A DNA stretch of 64,000 nucleotides from Rebecca billardiae RCC1528 (Eukaryota > Haptophyta), in contig OZ251223.1 of the NCBI GenBank assembly GCA_965240325.2, positions 496,001-560,000 on the forward strand. The letters are read 5' to 3'. Numbering within the stretch: position 1 is the first letter of the stretch; every line of letters begins with the position of its first letter. Below the pieces are notes generated by a model. The model was given only the letters and a program-made list of their open reading frames with translations. It did no database searches and had not been told where the DNA came from. The translations under genes were made by a program, and so were the position numbers. Positions 31,004-42,967 of this stretch are shown in pieces.

Positions 31004-33384
31004 GTGGTGGCGGCAGCAGCAGCCACAGCGGCCGCGCGCGCGCCATGCAGCGCCAAGGCCTCACCTCGCGCGCGCTCCGGCAGACGCACCAGCTCTCCGC
31101 CGAGTCCAACCTCGGCGAGGTCTCCTCCAAGCGCACCGTCTCGTCGGGCTCGTCGGAGTCGATCTCGCTCGCCGACGAGCCGACGGCGGAGAAGCCTCAG
31201 CCGCAGCAGCAGCAGCAGCTCATGCAGCAGCAGCAGGGCGGCCCGGCGGCGGCGCAGCTGGGCGAGCAGGGCGCCGGCCTCGTCGGCACGCTCGAGACCG
31301 CCCTCGCCGAGGCCTCCCTCCGCCAGTGGCAGGTCTCCATCCCGCTCTTCTCCATCGGCCTCGCCGTGATTGCAACCTCGGCGCACCAGCAGCTGCACAC
31401 CAACGTGTCCCCCGAGTGGGCGACCGACGCCAACGTGACAATCCGCTCGGACATGTTCGCGCTGCTGTACCTGATGGGGCTCTCGCTGCTGATGCTCGCG
31501 CTCCAGCCCACGCGCACCTTCCTCGGCCTCGTCCGCGTCGCCGCCGCCGTCATCGCCGCCGTGTACACCATGGGCCTGCTCATGGCTGTCGGCGGCTTTG
31601 GCGCCAAGTTCCTGCGCACCTATGCGCTCACGCGCTCGCTCTCGCAGTCCCTGCAGTGGGAGGCGTTCGTCGTGGTCTCGATGCTGGGCGGCTCGCTCGC
31701 GTTCGTGGGCCGCGCGCTGCGCAAGCACTGGCGCTCCGTCCACGACCTCACCTTCGCCCTCTTCCTCGTCGTCGGCGTCGCGTCGGGCTCTGAGGTGCTC
31801 GTCGTCATCATCCGGCGCACGCTCCTCGGCTGGACCTCGGGCTCGCGCGGCCTGCCGCTCGCCGCGACGACGCTCGCGCGCACGGTGCTCAAGGGCGCGC
31901 TGTCGGGGCTGCTGCTCTGGCCGCGCTTCCGCGCGCACGTCCACGTCTTCTTCGGCCGCTGCGTCCGCGCCGTGAGCAGCACGCGCCTCGCCGAGCTCGC
32001 GCCGCTCGCACCGCTGATCGGCTTTGGGACTCTGCACCAGGCCGTCCCTGAGAAGCTTGTCGCCGGCGCGGCCGCGGTGTTCGCGCCGGTCGCGCTGAGC
32101 GAGGAGGCGCTGAAGGAGCTCACGGTGGCGTGGGAGGAGGGCAAGACGAGCGGCGCCGCGCCCGAGCCCGCCGCCGCCGCCGAGGCCAAGCCGCTCCGCA
32201 CCGTGCGCGAGAACAGCTCGGCCGACGGCGCCGGCGCGGCCTACGTTGTGCACGCGGCCGCCGACTCCGCCGCCGCCAAGGTCGACGCGCTCCGCGCGTG
32301 GGCGTCGAAGCAGTCGGCGCCGCCGACGGTGTGGATCGAGCCGCTCTGCGCCGACCTCTCGCTCTTCCCGCACGAGCAGGTCCACCACGAGCTCGTCACG
32401 CTCGCGCTCTGCCCCAAGCTGCTCCTGCTCGCCGGGCCGGCGCTGCCTGACTCGCTGCAGTGCGTCTCGCAGCTGCACGCGTGGACGTGTCTCGGCCGCT
32501 CGCTCGACGACGTGGAGGTGGTGCTCGCGGTGCCGGAGGGCGACGAGGCGGGCGAGCAGGCGACGCTCGCGGCCTTCGACACCTTCGCCGTCATGTACGC
32601 CTCGGCCACGCGCTCCGAGTACGAGCAGGCCATCTCCCACTCCGTCGAGCTCGCGACCGCCTCCGCCTACAACGAGGCGGTGCACTCGGTCGTGCCTCTC
32701 ATCCGCGCGGCCATCAACAAGCGGCGCGCGGGCAGCGAGACGCTCTCGCGCTCGCCGTCGGTCGCCGACTCGCTGTGCGCGTCATCCGGCGCGCCGTCGG
32801 CCAGCCCCTCCGACCTCGACGACCTCGACGAGGACATCGCCGAGATCGAGGCGGCGGAGGTTCGCGCGGCGGCGGGCGCGGCCGCCGAGGCGCGCGCCGC
32901 GGCCGCGGCCGTGGCGACCGCCGAGCCGGCGCCGCTGCTGCATCTGCACATCGGCCGCGCGCACTCGCACTCCGACGAGTCGCCCTCGGTCGACGACACG
33001 GTCGGCTCGTTCGATGAGGAGGACGAGCCCATCTTCGTCGCGTACGCGAAGCGCGCCGACGTGGCCGCCGCGATGAGCGCCGCGTTCAAGCTGCCCTACC
33101 AGCTGCCGGCGTCGGGGCCGTTCCGCCCGTCCGTGCGTGCCGCCGCCGACGCGCTCGTCGAAGCGCTGGCCGGCGCGTCGGGCGCGAGCGACGAGCACGC
33201 GCCGTTCGACCTCTCGATGCTCGCCTCGGGCGGCTTCGCCCCGCCGCCGCGTCGCCGCGAGTACGCCACGCCCACGAGCAGCGGCGCCCTCCTCGCCCCC
33301 GACGTTCTCTCCACGTGGGCCGAGGACGCGCGGCGCTTGCACTCGGCCGCCGCGGCCGCGCCCCTCCCCGTGCCGTGCGCCTAG
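29851..33384 (+). CDS. Nucleoside-hydrolase-like membrane protein, active site degraded (copy A)
   Basis: This encodes an 1,177-residue, intronless protein from the ATG at 29851. Residues about 10-330 match the inosine-uridine nucleoside hydrolase fold: VVLVCSPGADPSDVQTLLTA at the first strand, GVIASGG, VPVGVGA, and SSANNTLDVAAATAVYDFCL. The Asp cluster that binds calcium and ribose in the family (D-x-D-P-G-x-D-D) is reduced to SPGADPSD, so hydrolase activity is doubtful. After a polyglycine/Ser linker, four or five membrane spans lie at about residues 492-655 (for example MFALLYLMGLSLLMLAL). A large C-terminal soluble region of unknown family is acidic and Ala-rich. Its closest relative in the window is copy B at 58784-63659. 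Inferred role: a membrane-bound ligand sensor or scaffold derived from a nucleoside hydrolase. Confidence 0.75.
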
Positions 33385-33802
33385 GCGGCGGCGTGGGCCC
33401 TGCCTTGTCCTCTTCTTCGCATGTTTTTCTACCGGCGTCATCCACGCGCTGCGTTTGGTCTGCCCGGCAGCACTCGCGCACGACGGCGCACCACGCGCCC
33501 GCGGCCGCTGCCACATCCCGGCTCGAGGCACCCCCATGTCGTCGCACCCGCAACCCACGTCCACGGTCCAGTCACCCCGGCATGTACTCCGTCCCGAGCA
33601 TGTACTGCAGGCGCATCGCCTGATGACCAGCTTCCGCTCCCCACATTCGGCACCATGCCGCATCTCCCATCGCGGCACATGCGCTCCTCTGAGTCTCGCT
33701 CGGACCTGCATTTCATATTTTATAAAAACAATTGTATTTAAGCTGCTCAATATTATTATTATAATAATAATGATATATATATATTATTTATTTATTTAAC
33801 GG
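33385..33802. other. 3' flank of nucleoside-hydrolase-like copy A
   Basis: No gene is seen. The section from 33715 onward is very AT-rich (runs of ATTATTATA and TTATTTATTTA) and leads into a direct repeat. Confidence 0.4.
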
Positions 33803-34204
33803 CGTGGCAGCATCGGACAAGCGTCAGGCTCAGAGTGCAACAGACACATATAGAATGCGTCCGCGCCTTCCGTCCAGGTCAGACAGTGCGCCACCCGCAG
33901 CCCTGCCCCCCGCCCCCCGTCAGGCTACGGGAGCGGGTGGCACCGGTCAGCCGGGACTGTCACTAGACACTACTGGCATGAGTGGCACTCGGAGGCACCG
34001 GCCGCTCCGGGCCCGTGCCGTGGGGCACGCGGCGGCGCGGACGGCAGATGCCGCCGCGGCCGAGCGTCTTCCGGAGCACTTGGATGAGGGTGAGGTCGTA
34101 GTCGATGTCGCCGCCCGCCGACCTAGCGGCGAGCAGCTCCGGCAAGCGGCAGCCGCGGCTGTCGCCCTCGTGCGCCCGCGTGGGCGCCTGGATGAGGATG
34201 AGGG
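33803..34204. repeat. Direct repeat copy 1 (about 400 bp)
   Basis: This begins CGTGGCAGCATCGGACAAGC just after a TA-rich run and ends near GGATGAGGATGAGG. It is closely repeated at 34606-34938. The copies differ by an internal length change of roughly 65-70 bp around 33915-34020. Confidence 0.8.
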
Positions 34205-34446
34205 ACAGTCGATGTCGCAGCCCGGCCCGCCGGCGGGCTGCTGCAGATGCAGCAGTGCTTGATGCTGGGGAACCTGCCGGCCCCTGGCAGCTCGTCACAC
34301 CCCGCACCCGCCCTGTGGCCTGTCCCACCTAGGCACCTAGGGCGGAGCGAGGGGCATGGTGCCTGGTGGAGGCCAGCGCCAAGGGGCAAGGGCCAGATGG
34401 GTGCAGCGGCGGACGTGCACCTGCTGCATCGCCCCCCGAGGCGATG

Positions 34447-34581
<135 letters not shown>

Positions 34582-34605
34582 CTGACCATATATATATTTA
34601 CACGA

Positions 34606-34938
34606 CGTGGCAGCATCGGACAAGCGTCAGGCTCAGAGTGCAACAGACACATAGAATGCGTCCGCGCCTTCCGTCCAGGTCAGACAGTGCGCCACCCGCA
34701 GCCCTGCCCCCCTACGGCCGTACGGGAGCGGGGCCGGGATGGAGCACCGCCTCGGCCTGGGGCACGCGGCGGCGACGGCAGATGCCGCCGCGGCCGAGCG
34801 CCTTCCGGAGCACTTGGATGAGGGTGGGGTCGTAGTCGATGTCGCCGCCCGCCGACCTAGCGGCGAGCAGCTCCGGCAAGCGGCAGCCGCGGCTGTCGCC
34901 CCCGTGCGCCCGCGTGGGCGCCTGGATGAGGATGAGGT
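34606..34938. repeat. Direct repeat copy 2 (about 330 bp)
   Basis: This is the second copy of the unit at 33803-34204, again directly preceded by TA-rich DNA. A rearranged fragment (ACGACGTGG, then GGCGTCAGAGTC) follows another TATA run near 35010-35050, suggesting a third, decayed copy. Confidence 0.8.
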
Positions 34939-35300
34939 CGTAGTACGCGTCGCCGCGCGCCGGCCAAGCGCCAAGCGGCGCGCAGCTATATATATATGGC
35001 GATATATTAACGACGTGGTATGCAACAGGCAGGCGTCAGAGTCAGCAAGCTGTAGCAGCAGATCGAGCAGCAGAGACAAACACCAGGATCAGCGCTCCTC
35101 GCCGCGTCGTCCCCCCGCCCCCCCCCCCCCTCACGTGGCCCTCGTCCGGCGTCCGCGCCAGTCGCCCCCGGATCATCCGGGCTGACTCCGACCCGTTGCA
35201 CGGGTGAGTGACCGTAGGGCGGTGAAAATGCGACGTACCGGTGAAAATACGGTTTTGCAACTAGCGCTGGGCGATGGCTGCCGGGCGCGACGAGCCGAGC

Positions 35301-35341
35301 GGATTGGTGCACGGGGAATCCAATTCCCCGTGCACCAATCC
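35301..35341. repeat. Perfect 19-bp hairpin with a 3-nt loop
   Basis: The arm GGATTGGTGCACGGGGAAT (35301-35319) and its exact complement (35323-35341) flank CCA. This is the same design as the hairpin at 13261-13306. Weaker complementarity continues outward (CGACGAG with TTCGTCG). Confidence 0.85.
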
Positions 35342-36691
35342 AATCCGTTCGTCGCCAGGTGCTGCCGTTGCCGAGATCGAGCTGCAAAACCCTCAGCAGG
35401 TGGTCAAGAGAAGGAAACGGGGAGGGCTGTCGCAGCGCGCGCGCAGCGGTCGGAAGAGAGAAGGGCTTGCCTCCCAACTGCAGCTTTGGCAGCGTTCCCT
35501 CTTGCGGCAGTGGAAGCCGACGACGAGGAGGATGACGACGCAGCTGCTGATGACTGCTGTGAAGCAGCAGCGGTGACACTCTGCGGTGCACAGCTGCCAC
35601 CGCGCGCGCCGCGCGCGACTCGGACTCGGGTGATGGCAACAGCAGCACAGCAGTCCTCATGAAGACGATGAAGCTGCGTGCACGGGTGCACGAGGTGGCA
35701 GGCGAAAGCGCGCCGACGAGACAGCACTTGACACGCCTGAGCGCACGCCCATGCTCGCCGAGCGCGAGCGCTGCAAGTGCAACTACAGTGCGCGCCGCGC
35801 GGCAAGTGGATGCAGGCTGTACTCGGCGGCACTGCGTCCGCGGTCATCGTCTCTTCACTTGTCGAGGCTGCTGCTGCGGCGGGCCGGGGGCACTACCCGG
35901 CACGCGCGGCGTAGCGCGCTAGACGGAAGGTGATATGGTAGACGCACTGTCACGCTCCCGCCGCCGCCGCCGCCGCCTGCAAGACTGTATCGTCACTCTA
36001 GGCCGCCGAAGTGTCGTTTTTTCGGCGCTCACGCTTGCAACGGGTCCTCCGCATCGCCGAGCGGACTCGGCTCGACGCACCGTCTGGCGTCGACGCGCGC
36101 GCGCCACCGCGGTGGTCGCGCGGTGCCACGCGTCGTCAGCCGTCGTCTCGAAGTAGTCGTCGTATATATATATGTAGCGCCCCCGCGGGCGCCGTGCGGC
36201 GTAGTGCCCCGCCGGGCGCACGACTACGAGTGCCGGCACGTGTCACCGCGCGACGCAGAGTACCGCGCGCCGAGTGACAGCCTGGTCAGACCCGGACGGC
36301 GACGGGTGGCGGGGTGCCACCGGCCGTCCCTATGGCCTGCTCACTCGGAGTCAGTGAGTCGTCACTGAATGAAGTTGTCGTCCGTTCAGTCAACTGCCCA
36401 ATCGGCGGCGACGGTCCGCGGCGAACCGCGCCCGCCGCGGCGCTGCCTCAAGACTCAAGTCTCAACGGCCGCCTGGCGTGAGCCGTCAGCCGGCTGCCTC
36501 AGCACGCCGGCCGGGATCATCCGCGTGATCGAGTGCATCCGTGCCGCACCCGGCGCGTGCCCCCACGTGCACTGCGTGCGCGGAGCCGAGCCGGGCGACC
36601 CGGCGAAGCCCGCGGCCCGCCGCTTCTGTAGCCCCAGCGCGTCACGCGCGGCGCAGCTCCTCGTGCGCGCGCAGCCCGGAGCGCGGCGGCT
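35342..36691. other. Intergenic region, no gene recognised
   Basis: Open frames are present on both strands but none shows a domain. A short TATATATAT run lies near 36163-36172. The 3' end of the phosphatase gene follows. Confidence 0.4.
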
Positions 36692-37918
36692 TCAGAGGAA
36701 GTAATCTGGCGAGCGGCCCGACAGGTTGGGCACCTGACGAAACTTGGGCGGCGCCGCCTCAAACGTCTGGAACCGAGACTCGAACGACGACTCGAGCTCC
36801 AGGGCACTCGCCACGTTGCCGCAGCGGTAGCAGTAGTTGGGTGCCGACCAGACCGTCACGAGCCGCTCGTCGAACATCCACTTGTGGCCCTCCATGACCA
36901 GCTGGTGCGAGCGCGCGATCTTGCGCAGGTCGTTTGCGTGCAGGAACTGCTGCACGATGTCACCACCTGCGCAAACACGCCGCGCGGTGCGCCCGCGCAC
37001 AGAGCGGACGGGTCGTTCAGGCGGGATGGCGGCGGATGGCGGCGGATAGCGGCATGTGGCGGCCGATGGTAGCGCTGGGCCGGGGCGCCCACGCATGTCC
37101 GACGCCTCGGCGCGCGCGGGTGGAGGCGGAGCGCGCGCGCGCGGCGCGCACCGAAGACGTAGCCCGCCCCGCGCGCGGAGATCCCCCAGCCGTGGATGTC
37201 GTCCGGGTCGCTCCACATCAGGTCGCACATCGGCCCCTCGTGCGGCGGCTCCTGTACGCGCTGCAGCTCGCGGATCTGCTCGAGTGTGTCGAGCGTCGGC
37301 GACAGGCCGCCGTGCACGCAGAGGAACTGGTCACCGATCACGGCCGCGAGGCACAGGTAGTCGAACGTCTCGGTGCACAAGCGCCACACGTTCGTCGAGC
37401 CGTACTTGCGCAGGCACTCGTCATAGAAGCCGTACACCTGGGTGATCTGTCGGGACTCGTGGTTACCGCGGATGAGCGTGATGCGCGTCTTGTAGCGCAC
37501 CTTGAGCGCGAGGAGCAGGAGGAAGGTCTCGACCGAGTAGTACCCTGCTCGTGGCCGCAGCAGCGCGGCGCGCGTGCCCGGCGCAGCGCGTCAGCCCACC
37601 GGACAGGATGCGCGCCAGTCTGCGGCGGGTACCAAGGCGGCGGCGCGTACCGCGGTCGACAAAGTCCCCCATGAAGACGTAGTTCGTGTCTGGAACCTGG
37701 CCGCAGACGTTGAACAGCTCGATGAGGTCGTAAAACTGCCCATGGATGTCGCCCACGACCGTCACAGGCAGCGGCACGGGCTGCACATTGTCCTCATCGA
37801 TCATGATCGCGCGCGCCTGCTTGCACAGGTACTCGACGTCGCGCTCAGGGATGACCGTCCCCTCCTTGATGACGGCGCATGATTTGAGCTTATCGATGAT
37901 CGCATCCACATCGGTCAT
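36692..37918 (-). CDS. PP4-type (PP2A-family) serine/threonine phosphatase catalytic subunit
   Basis: Three exons: 37918-37651, 37544-37152 and 36966-36692. Introns are 37650-37545 (106 nt, G|GTACGC ... GAGCAG) and 37151-36967 (185 nt, G|GTGCGC ... GCGCAG). The 311-residue product matches family length (PP4C is about 307). All metal-binding motifs are present: [20 protein letters not shown] and HGGLSP, as is [26 protein letters not shown] and FEAAP resemble PP4 more than PP6 or PP2A, although NVQPV recalls PP6. The C-terminus PDYFL is the methylation-type tail shared by PP2A-like enzymes. It should dephosphorylate Ser/Thr in the cytosol and nucleus with regulatory subunits that are not visible here. 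Confidence 0.93.
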
Positions 37919-38348
37919 CCCGCCCGTGTGCGCTGGAGACGCGCCCCTTCACTCGCTTCGCACGCCCACCCGACGAAGGCCCCAGAGGCCCAGCACACGC
38001 AGGACCTCCACACGTGCAGAGCTTTTGCCCCTCCCGCTCGCTCTCGGTCGTGAGTTGGGTGCTGCGCACCCGGGTACGTGCAACTCCGGTATTCACTCCT
38101 ATCAATGCCGCTTTACCCGCATATATACACTACCCCGACGTACCCGCTTGCTATGCATCCTTCGTATGAAAAGTTCAGCACACGTAACTGGCTAGTGGCT
38201 ACTTAGATCGCGGCGTGCAGTGCTTACGCCCCGCGTGTCGGCGGTGGTGTTCTTTGACGGTGGTCAGGAGCTCACGTCACGCCCGGCCCGCTCGACGCCA
38301 CGTCCAGGCAGCATTGAAGCGGCCATCTCGTCGGAGAGCGGTGCGGGG
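37919..38348. promoter_or_regulatory. Divergent upstream region, phosphatase and zinc-finger genes
   Basis: The two genes point away from each other, so both promoters should lie here. A TATATATACA word occurs near 38120. The zinc-finger frame is open from 38220, so part of this may be coding. Confidence 0.35.
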
Positions 38349-39368
38349 ATGCGGGCGGGGTTGTCATGGACCGACGTGCCCGAGGACTCCTTCGAGGAGC
38401 TCCCTGCCGCGGGCCCGCCGTACATGCCGATCGACGGCACTCCGGCCACCGCGGACGCGCCCGCGAGCGCGACGACCACGTCTGCGAGGCGCGACCGCGA
38501 CAGCCTCGACCTTGTCGTGTGCGAGCGATGCGAGCGAACAGTCCTGCGCGGCGCCTTCGATGATCATGCCCTCATCTGCGTGACACTGCCCACGGCCGAC
38601 GAGAGCCTGGCGGCGACGACTGCGGCAGCCTCCGCCGTGCCCACTGGCGGAAAGCGCAAGTCGCCGCCGAGCGGCGGAGGTGGCGCGGGCCGTGGCAAAG
38701 GGAGTGGCGTGGGCAAGGCGTCTGGCCTTGTCCTAGGCTCGAGCGCACTCGCGCCGGGCGGCTCCCCCGCCGGCGCACGAGCCAGTCCAGGCTCGATGAG
38801 CGATGGCCGCGGGCTTGCGGCCATGGCAGTCGGCGGCATGGCCGGCGGGCCGCAGGGAGCCAAGGCCGCGTCCAAGAAGAAGCGCGCGGGCTCACACCAC
38901 AAGGGCATCGGCATGCCGGGCGCCGACAAGGCAAGCAAGTCCGCGCGCGGGCGAGCTGGCGGCGCCGCGCTCGCCGAGGTGATCGCGCAGAACGCGGAGG
39001 AGCTGCGGGCGAGGGAGGACGAGGCGGTGACGGCGCAGTGGCGCACGACGCTCGCGCTCCTGCGCGCGCCGCCACGACGCCCGCCGATGCCGCTCGTGGA
39101 CCGCGACGCGTTGCACAGGCAACTGCGGCCCCGTGCTCGCGTCGTGCCGCTACCCGCCGACGCGCCCACCAACGCTGCCGCAGGCAGGCCGCCAGCCGGC
39201 GCCGGTGGCAGCTCAGCGGCCGCTCGCGCGCCCTCCACCGCGCCCCAGCAGGCGCAAGCGGTCCCGGCTCGGCTCGGGACGGCCGCGCCGCCCCGACGTG
39301 CCACGCCCGTGGGCGCTGCTGTTTGTGGGACGGCTGTCAACCCGAGCACGGCTCAGCATCGCGCCTGA
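38349..39368 (+). CDS. C2HC zinc-finger protein, possibly ataxin-7/SAGA-like
   Basis: From the ATG at 38349 this encodes 339 residues; the frame is open 43 codons further up, to a GTG preceded by an acceptor-like GTGCAG, so an upstream exon is possible. The only clear domain is a small zinc finger, CERCERTVLRGAFDDHALIC (C-x2-C-x12-H-x3-C), near residue 60. Single fingers of this kind occur in SAGA-complex subunits such as ataxin-7/Sgf73, but the pattern is too short to be decisive. The rest is Gly/Ala/Lys-rich and probably disordered, with basic clusters (KKKRAGSHHKG) that could direct it to the nucleus. A charged helical stretch (AEVIAQNAEELRAREDEAV) follows. The role is inferred to be nuclear; no function can be assigned firmly. 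Confidence 0.55.
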   Translation: MRAGLSWTDVPEDSFEELPAAGPPYMPIDGTPATADAPASATTTSARRDRDSLDLVVCERCERTVLRGAFDDHALICVTLPTADESLAATTAAASAVPTGGKRKSPPSGGGGAGRGKGSGVGKASGLVLGSSALAPGGSPAGARASPGSMSDGRGLAAMAVGGMAGGPQGAKAASKKKRAGSHHKGIGMPGADKASKSARGRAGGAALAEVIAQNAEELRAREDEAVTAQWRTTLALLRAPPRRPPMPLVDRDALHRQLRPRARVVPLPADAPTNAAAGRPPAGAGGSSAAARAPSTAPQQAQAVPARLGTAAPPRRATPVGAAVCGTAVNPSTAQHRA

Positions 39369-41355
39369 CAGGCTCCCGCGCACTTAGCCCTGTCCGGAGC
39401 CATCCGCTGCCCGTCAGCCGCAGGCGGCACCGGTGGGCCCCGTTACCACGGGTCCGGGGCCGGGCAGTCATGTCTTGAGTACTACTAGTATCATTAGTAA
39501 CTATAAATTGCATGCATGCGCTGCTTGTTTATATATGACTCATGAAGTCATGAGTATCGTCGCATCGATCGACGGCGGCGTTATTCATCCGCTCGGCGAA
39601 TATGGTAACTGATTATTGATATTTACTGACTTTCCGTGAAGGCGTGAAGTACAGTGTGAGTGATACTCACTCGCGTCAGTCTCAGTGACGAGACGACTGT
39701 TAGCTTGTTAGTAGTGTTGACGCCGACGCTCGCGAAGCCTGGACAGCACTCCGAAGTCTCAGCAGTAGGGCTGCAGCAGGCGCAGCGCAGCACGGCCGCG
39801 CACTTGCCGACTTGGCTCACTTGGCTCATCCGCCAGCGCATCTGACAGCGCGTCTCGTCGGACTAATAATCCGACTCGTCGACGACACCGTGTATACTGC
39901 CTAGGCTGGCTCATAGACAACAACTTATTAGGCTTCAGACAGTCAGTGCGTCATGCGCGGCTCCGTCACCGAGTGCCGCGGTCATTGCTCACTGCGGTGC
40001 CGCCTGCGCGGGCGCCTCGGCCCGCCCGATCCGGGATGCGGCGCACCCGTGGCGTGCTCAGTGCTCTCTCTACTCCGCCACGGCCCCGGGGGGCGAGGCC
40101 GCCGTCATGGCTTGCGGCGCTCGGACTACTACGGACCGAAGCGCCGCCCCGCGCCCGTCCACCCCGTCGACATCGGCCGCATCACCTGCTGAGTGCTGGC
40201 CCCGGCGGACTTCGGCCGCAGGCGCGGCGCCGGCAGGCGCCGACCGCCTGAGCGCCCAGTGGAGTGCCCGAATGCCGCACGCATCAATGCTGCTCGCAGC
40301 ACGATTATTCTATTCATCGTTATTTCGCAGTCATCGCCAGTCCGCGACGTCTCAGTCGCGCTCAATCGCGGACGCTGACGCAGCGGCGCCTGGCGCTGAG
40401 CGCCTCCTCCTGGGCCGCCCGCCACGCATATTCAAATAATATGATGCGCACTGCGCACAAAAGGCTGCACCCTCGACGACGGGCCTCTCGATGGGTGCGC
40501 ACAGCATTTCTGCTCATCACGGCGACGAAGTGCACAGGTGCAGAGGCGCGTACGATGGCTCATCTTGCTCAAAATTCTGCCGTTTGCTGGGAGTGGCTGG
40601 TCGGCTGTCTCACCTCTGCCGCGCCGTGCGCCTGCCGCGCGCTCCCCAGCACATGTTGCATCATCAAGTGGATTGATCGCGGCCTCGTCAAAGTTATTTA
40701 AGCGCGCTTGTCCTCGATGAGGCGTACGTGAGGCACTGCACGCGCGCGCGCGCGGCTCTCTGTCAAGCCTGTGTGCGAGAAGCGCAGCTGCTGCGCGTTC
40801 GACTGGCGATGACCGAGGACTGACGATGCCGACCATGCGTGGCTATCATGAGCCTCACTGAAGGTGGGAGGGGGGCGCCCTGTCGCCGACCTCTTGATTC
40901 CAAGCTTCGTCACATGCACTCAGTCCAGATTGAGTGGACGGTCCCTGAGCTGCGTGCATGCCTATTCTTTGCAAGCTGCACAGCTTGGATGTGTCGCGGC
41001 CTCGCGGGTGTCGCGGCGAGACACCATCCACGTCGCCCTCACACTGTGACACTGAAGCAGTCTGCACATTCATCTTGCATGGACCAACGTGAATACTTTA
41101 GTATCGCTCGGGCGGAGACGCGCGGAATGGCGAGCGACGCATGCGCCAACAGCCTCTTTCTCTCCCCTAGTGGATGGATGCACCCAGGTGGCCAGGTCCA
41201 GCCGGTCCGCCATCTTTTCGAGCCGAGTGCTGCGCGAGGAGCGCTTTGCACCGTGCGGGTGGGGCTTGGTCCGGCTCAACTGCTCGCGCCTCCGGAACGG
41301 TGCCCAGCGCCCAGCGCCGTGGCAGCTTGTGTCGTGAAGGCACCCGAGCGCCGCG
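39369..41355. other. Intergenic region, no gene recognised
   Basis: This 2-kb interval has overlapping short frames on both strands, none with recognisable domains. The section 39470-39720 is AT-rich. The RER1 promoter should lie near 41250-41355. Confidence 0.4.
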
Positions 41356-42220
41356 ATGTATGGCGACGGCGATATCGCGGGGATGGATGACGGGCTAGGC
41401 GACTCGTCGGCGTCTGCGCGGCTGAGTAGTGCCTTCGGCCGCAGGTTGCAGCACTACCTCGACAAAGCTGCTCCGCACACCACGGCGCGATGGATTGGGG
41501 CCGCCGTTGTGACGCTGCTCTACTGCATCCGTGTGTACCTGCTGAACGGCTGGTACATTGTGACGTACGGGCTGGGCATCTACCTGCTGAACCTGCTGAT
41601 TGCGTTCCTGTCTCCGCAGGTGAGAGCTCCGCCCCCGCTCGACCTGCCCGCCTCGACCTGCACCGCGCGCTCACGCGCGCACCCCGATTCGCGCGCTCTG
41701 CTCAGATCGACCCTGAGATGGAGGGTCCAACGCTGCCGTCGTCACGGGAGGACGAGTTCCGACCTTTCCAAAGGCGACTTCCGGAGTTCAAGTTCTGGTG
41801 CGCCGCTCGGCGCCGTGCGCGCACCTGCGGCTGCTTGTCCTCAACAGCCGCGCCGCGAACTCCACTGCGCCGCGCCACGGTGCGCGCAGGTATTCCTACG
41901 TCAAGGCCTTCCTGACAGCCATGTGCATGACGTTCTTCGAGCTCTTCAACATCCCGGTCTTCTGGCCGATCCTGCTGCTGTATTTCATCACGCTCTTCTG
42001 CCTCACGATGAAGCGCCAGATCAAGCACATGATCAAGTACAGGTGCGCTGCTGGCGAACCGCGCGCGCACTCCAGCTTGAGCAGGCGCTCATCACGTGCC
42101 CCCGCGACCTCTGCCGCCCTTCCAATGTGGGCTGCCGCGAGCAGGTACGTGCCCTTCTCGTTCGGCAAGGCGCGCTACAAGAGCAAAGAGGGGGAAGCTC
42201 CATCTGGACGAGACAAGTAA
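41356..42220 (+). CDS. RER1: RER1, Golgi-to-ER retrieval receptor
   Basis: Four exons: 41356-41619, 41706-41797, 41890-42042 and 42145-42220. All introns are short GT-AG (86, 92 and 102 nt), and joining them gives 194 residues, close to the family's roughly 190-200. Family signatures appear in order: [88 protein letters not shown]. The protein has four membrane spans arranged as two hairpins. RER1 cycles between cis-Golgi and ER, recognises polar residues in membrane spans of escaped ER proteins and unassembled subunits, and returns them in COPI vesicles. The N-terminal ~35 residues are acidic and variable, as expected. Confidence 0.95.
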
Positions 42221-42967
42221 GCCGCACACGTCGATCATGGGCGAGCCTGCGACGCGGCTCGGAGCGGCTCGGAGCCGGAGGGTGCATGGTGCAGTTGCCC
42301 GCTTGGCAGGCGTTGCCGCTCGAGCGCCATGTCGGCTGCGGGCAGCGCGCGACGCCCTGCCCTCGCGGTGCTGGGTGGGACGGGGAAGTCCAGCCAGCGA
42401 GACACCGTGCCTGTAAGCAGACGTGGGTGCCAATTGCTTCTGTCCAGTGCCGCCTGCGGCACGACCGCACGAGTATCATTTCGCATTTGATCGCTCGGAC
42501 TCACTCACGGACTAACGAGCGGTGTCACTCCGACTCCTGACGAACGGCTGAACGACGGGCGACGGCAGACCGCCAGATGACGTGAGACGGACCCTGCCGG
42601 TTGTCCGTCGACGCTCGCCGGCCGGCCCGGGCGCTGGCCGATCCGCGCGAACGCGCTGGCAGCGGACGGCTGCTAACGGTCGCTGCGGCGGACCGCGGCC
42701 GCGCGGGCCGGGCACCGGTGCGGCTCGGTCGGACCTACTGATTACTCGGGTACGCGGACCGGTACGGTTCAGAATGATACTCGCGGACCGCGGGCGCGGT
42801 AGACGGCGGTACTGTTCCAGTGCGGCCAGTGCCGCTCGGCCGCCGGGAGCCTCACTCAGTCAGGGCGGTGCCCTCGGCGGATCGTAGGCGTAGCTCACTC
42901 CTGACTCTGACTCGGAGAGTCACACTCACTTAACTAGAGTGAGTGTCTAGACGGTGGCAGGCACTGT
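42221..42967. other. 3' flank of RER1, no gene recognised
   Basis: Open frames lack recognisable domains. The last part is rich in GAGTCA and ACTCACT words and leads into the repeat block. Confidence 0.35.

Noticed and set aside
29809-32685. 958-codon minus-strand open frame opposite nucleoside-hydrolase-like copy A
   Set aside because: Same reason: no domain and a composition expected of the complement of GC-rich coding DNA.
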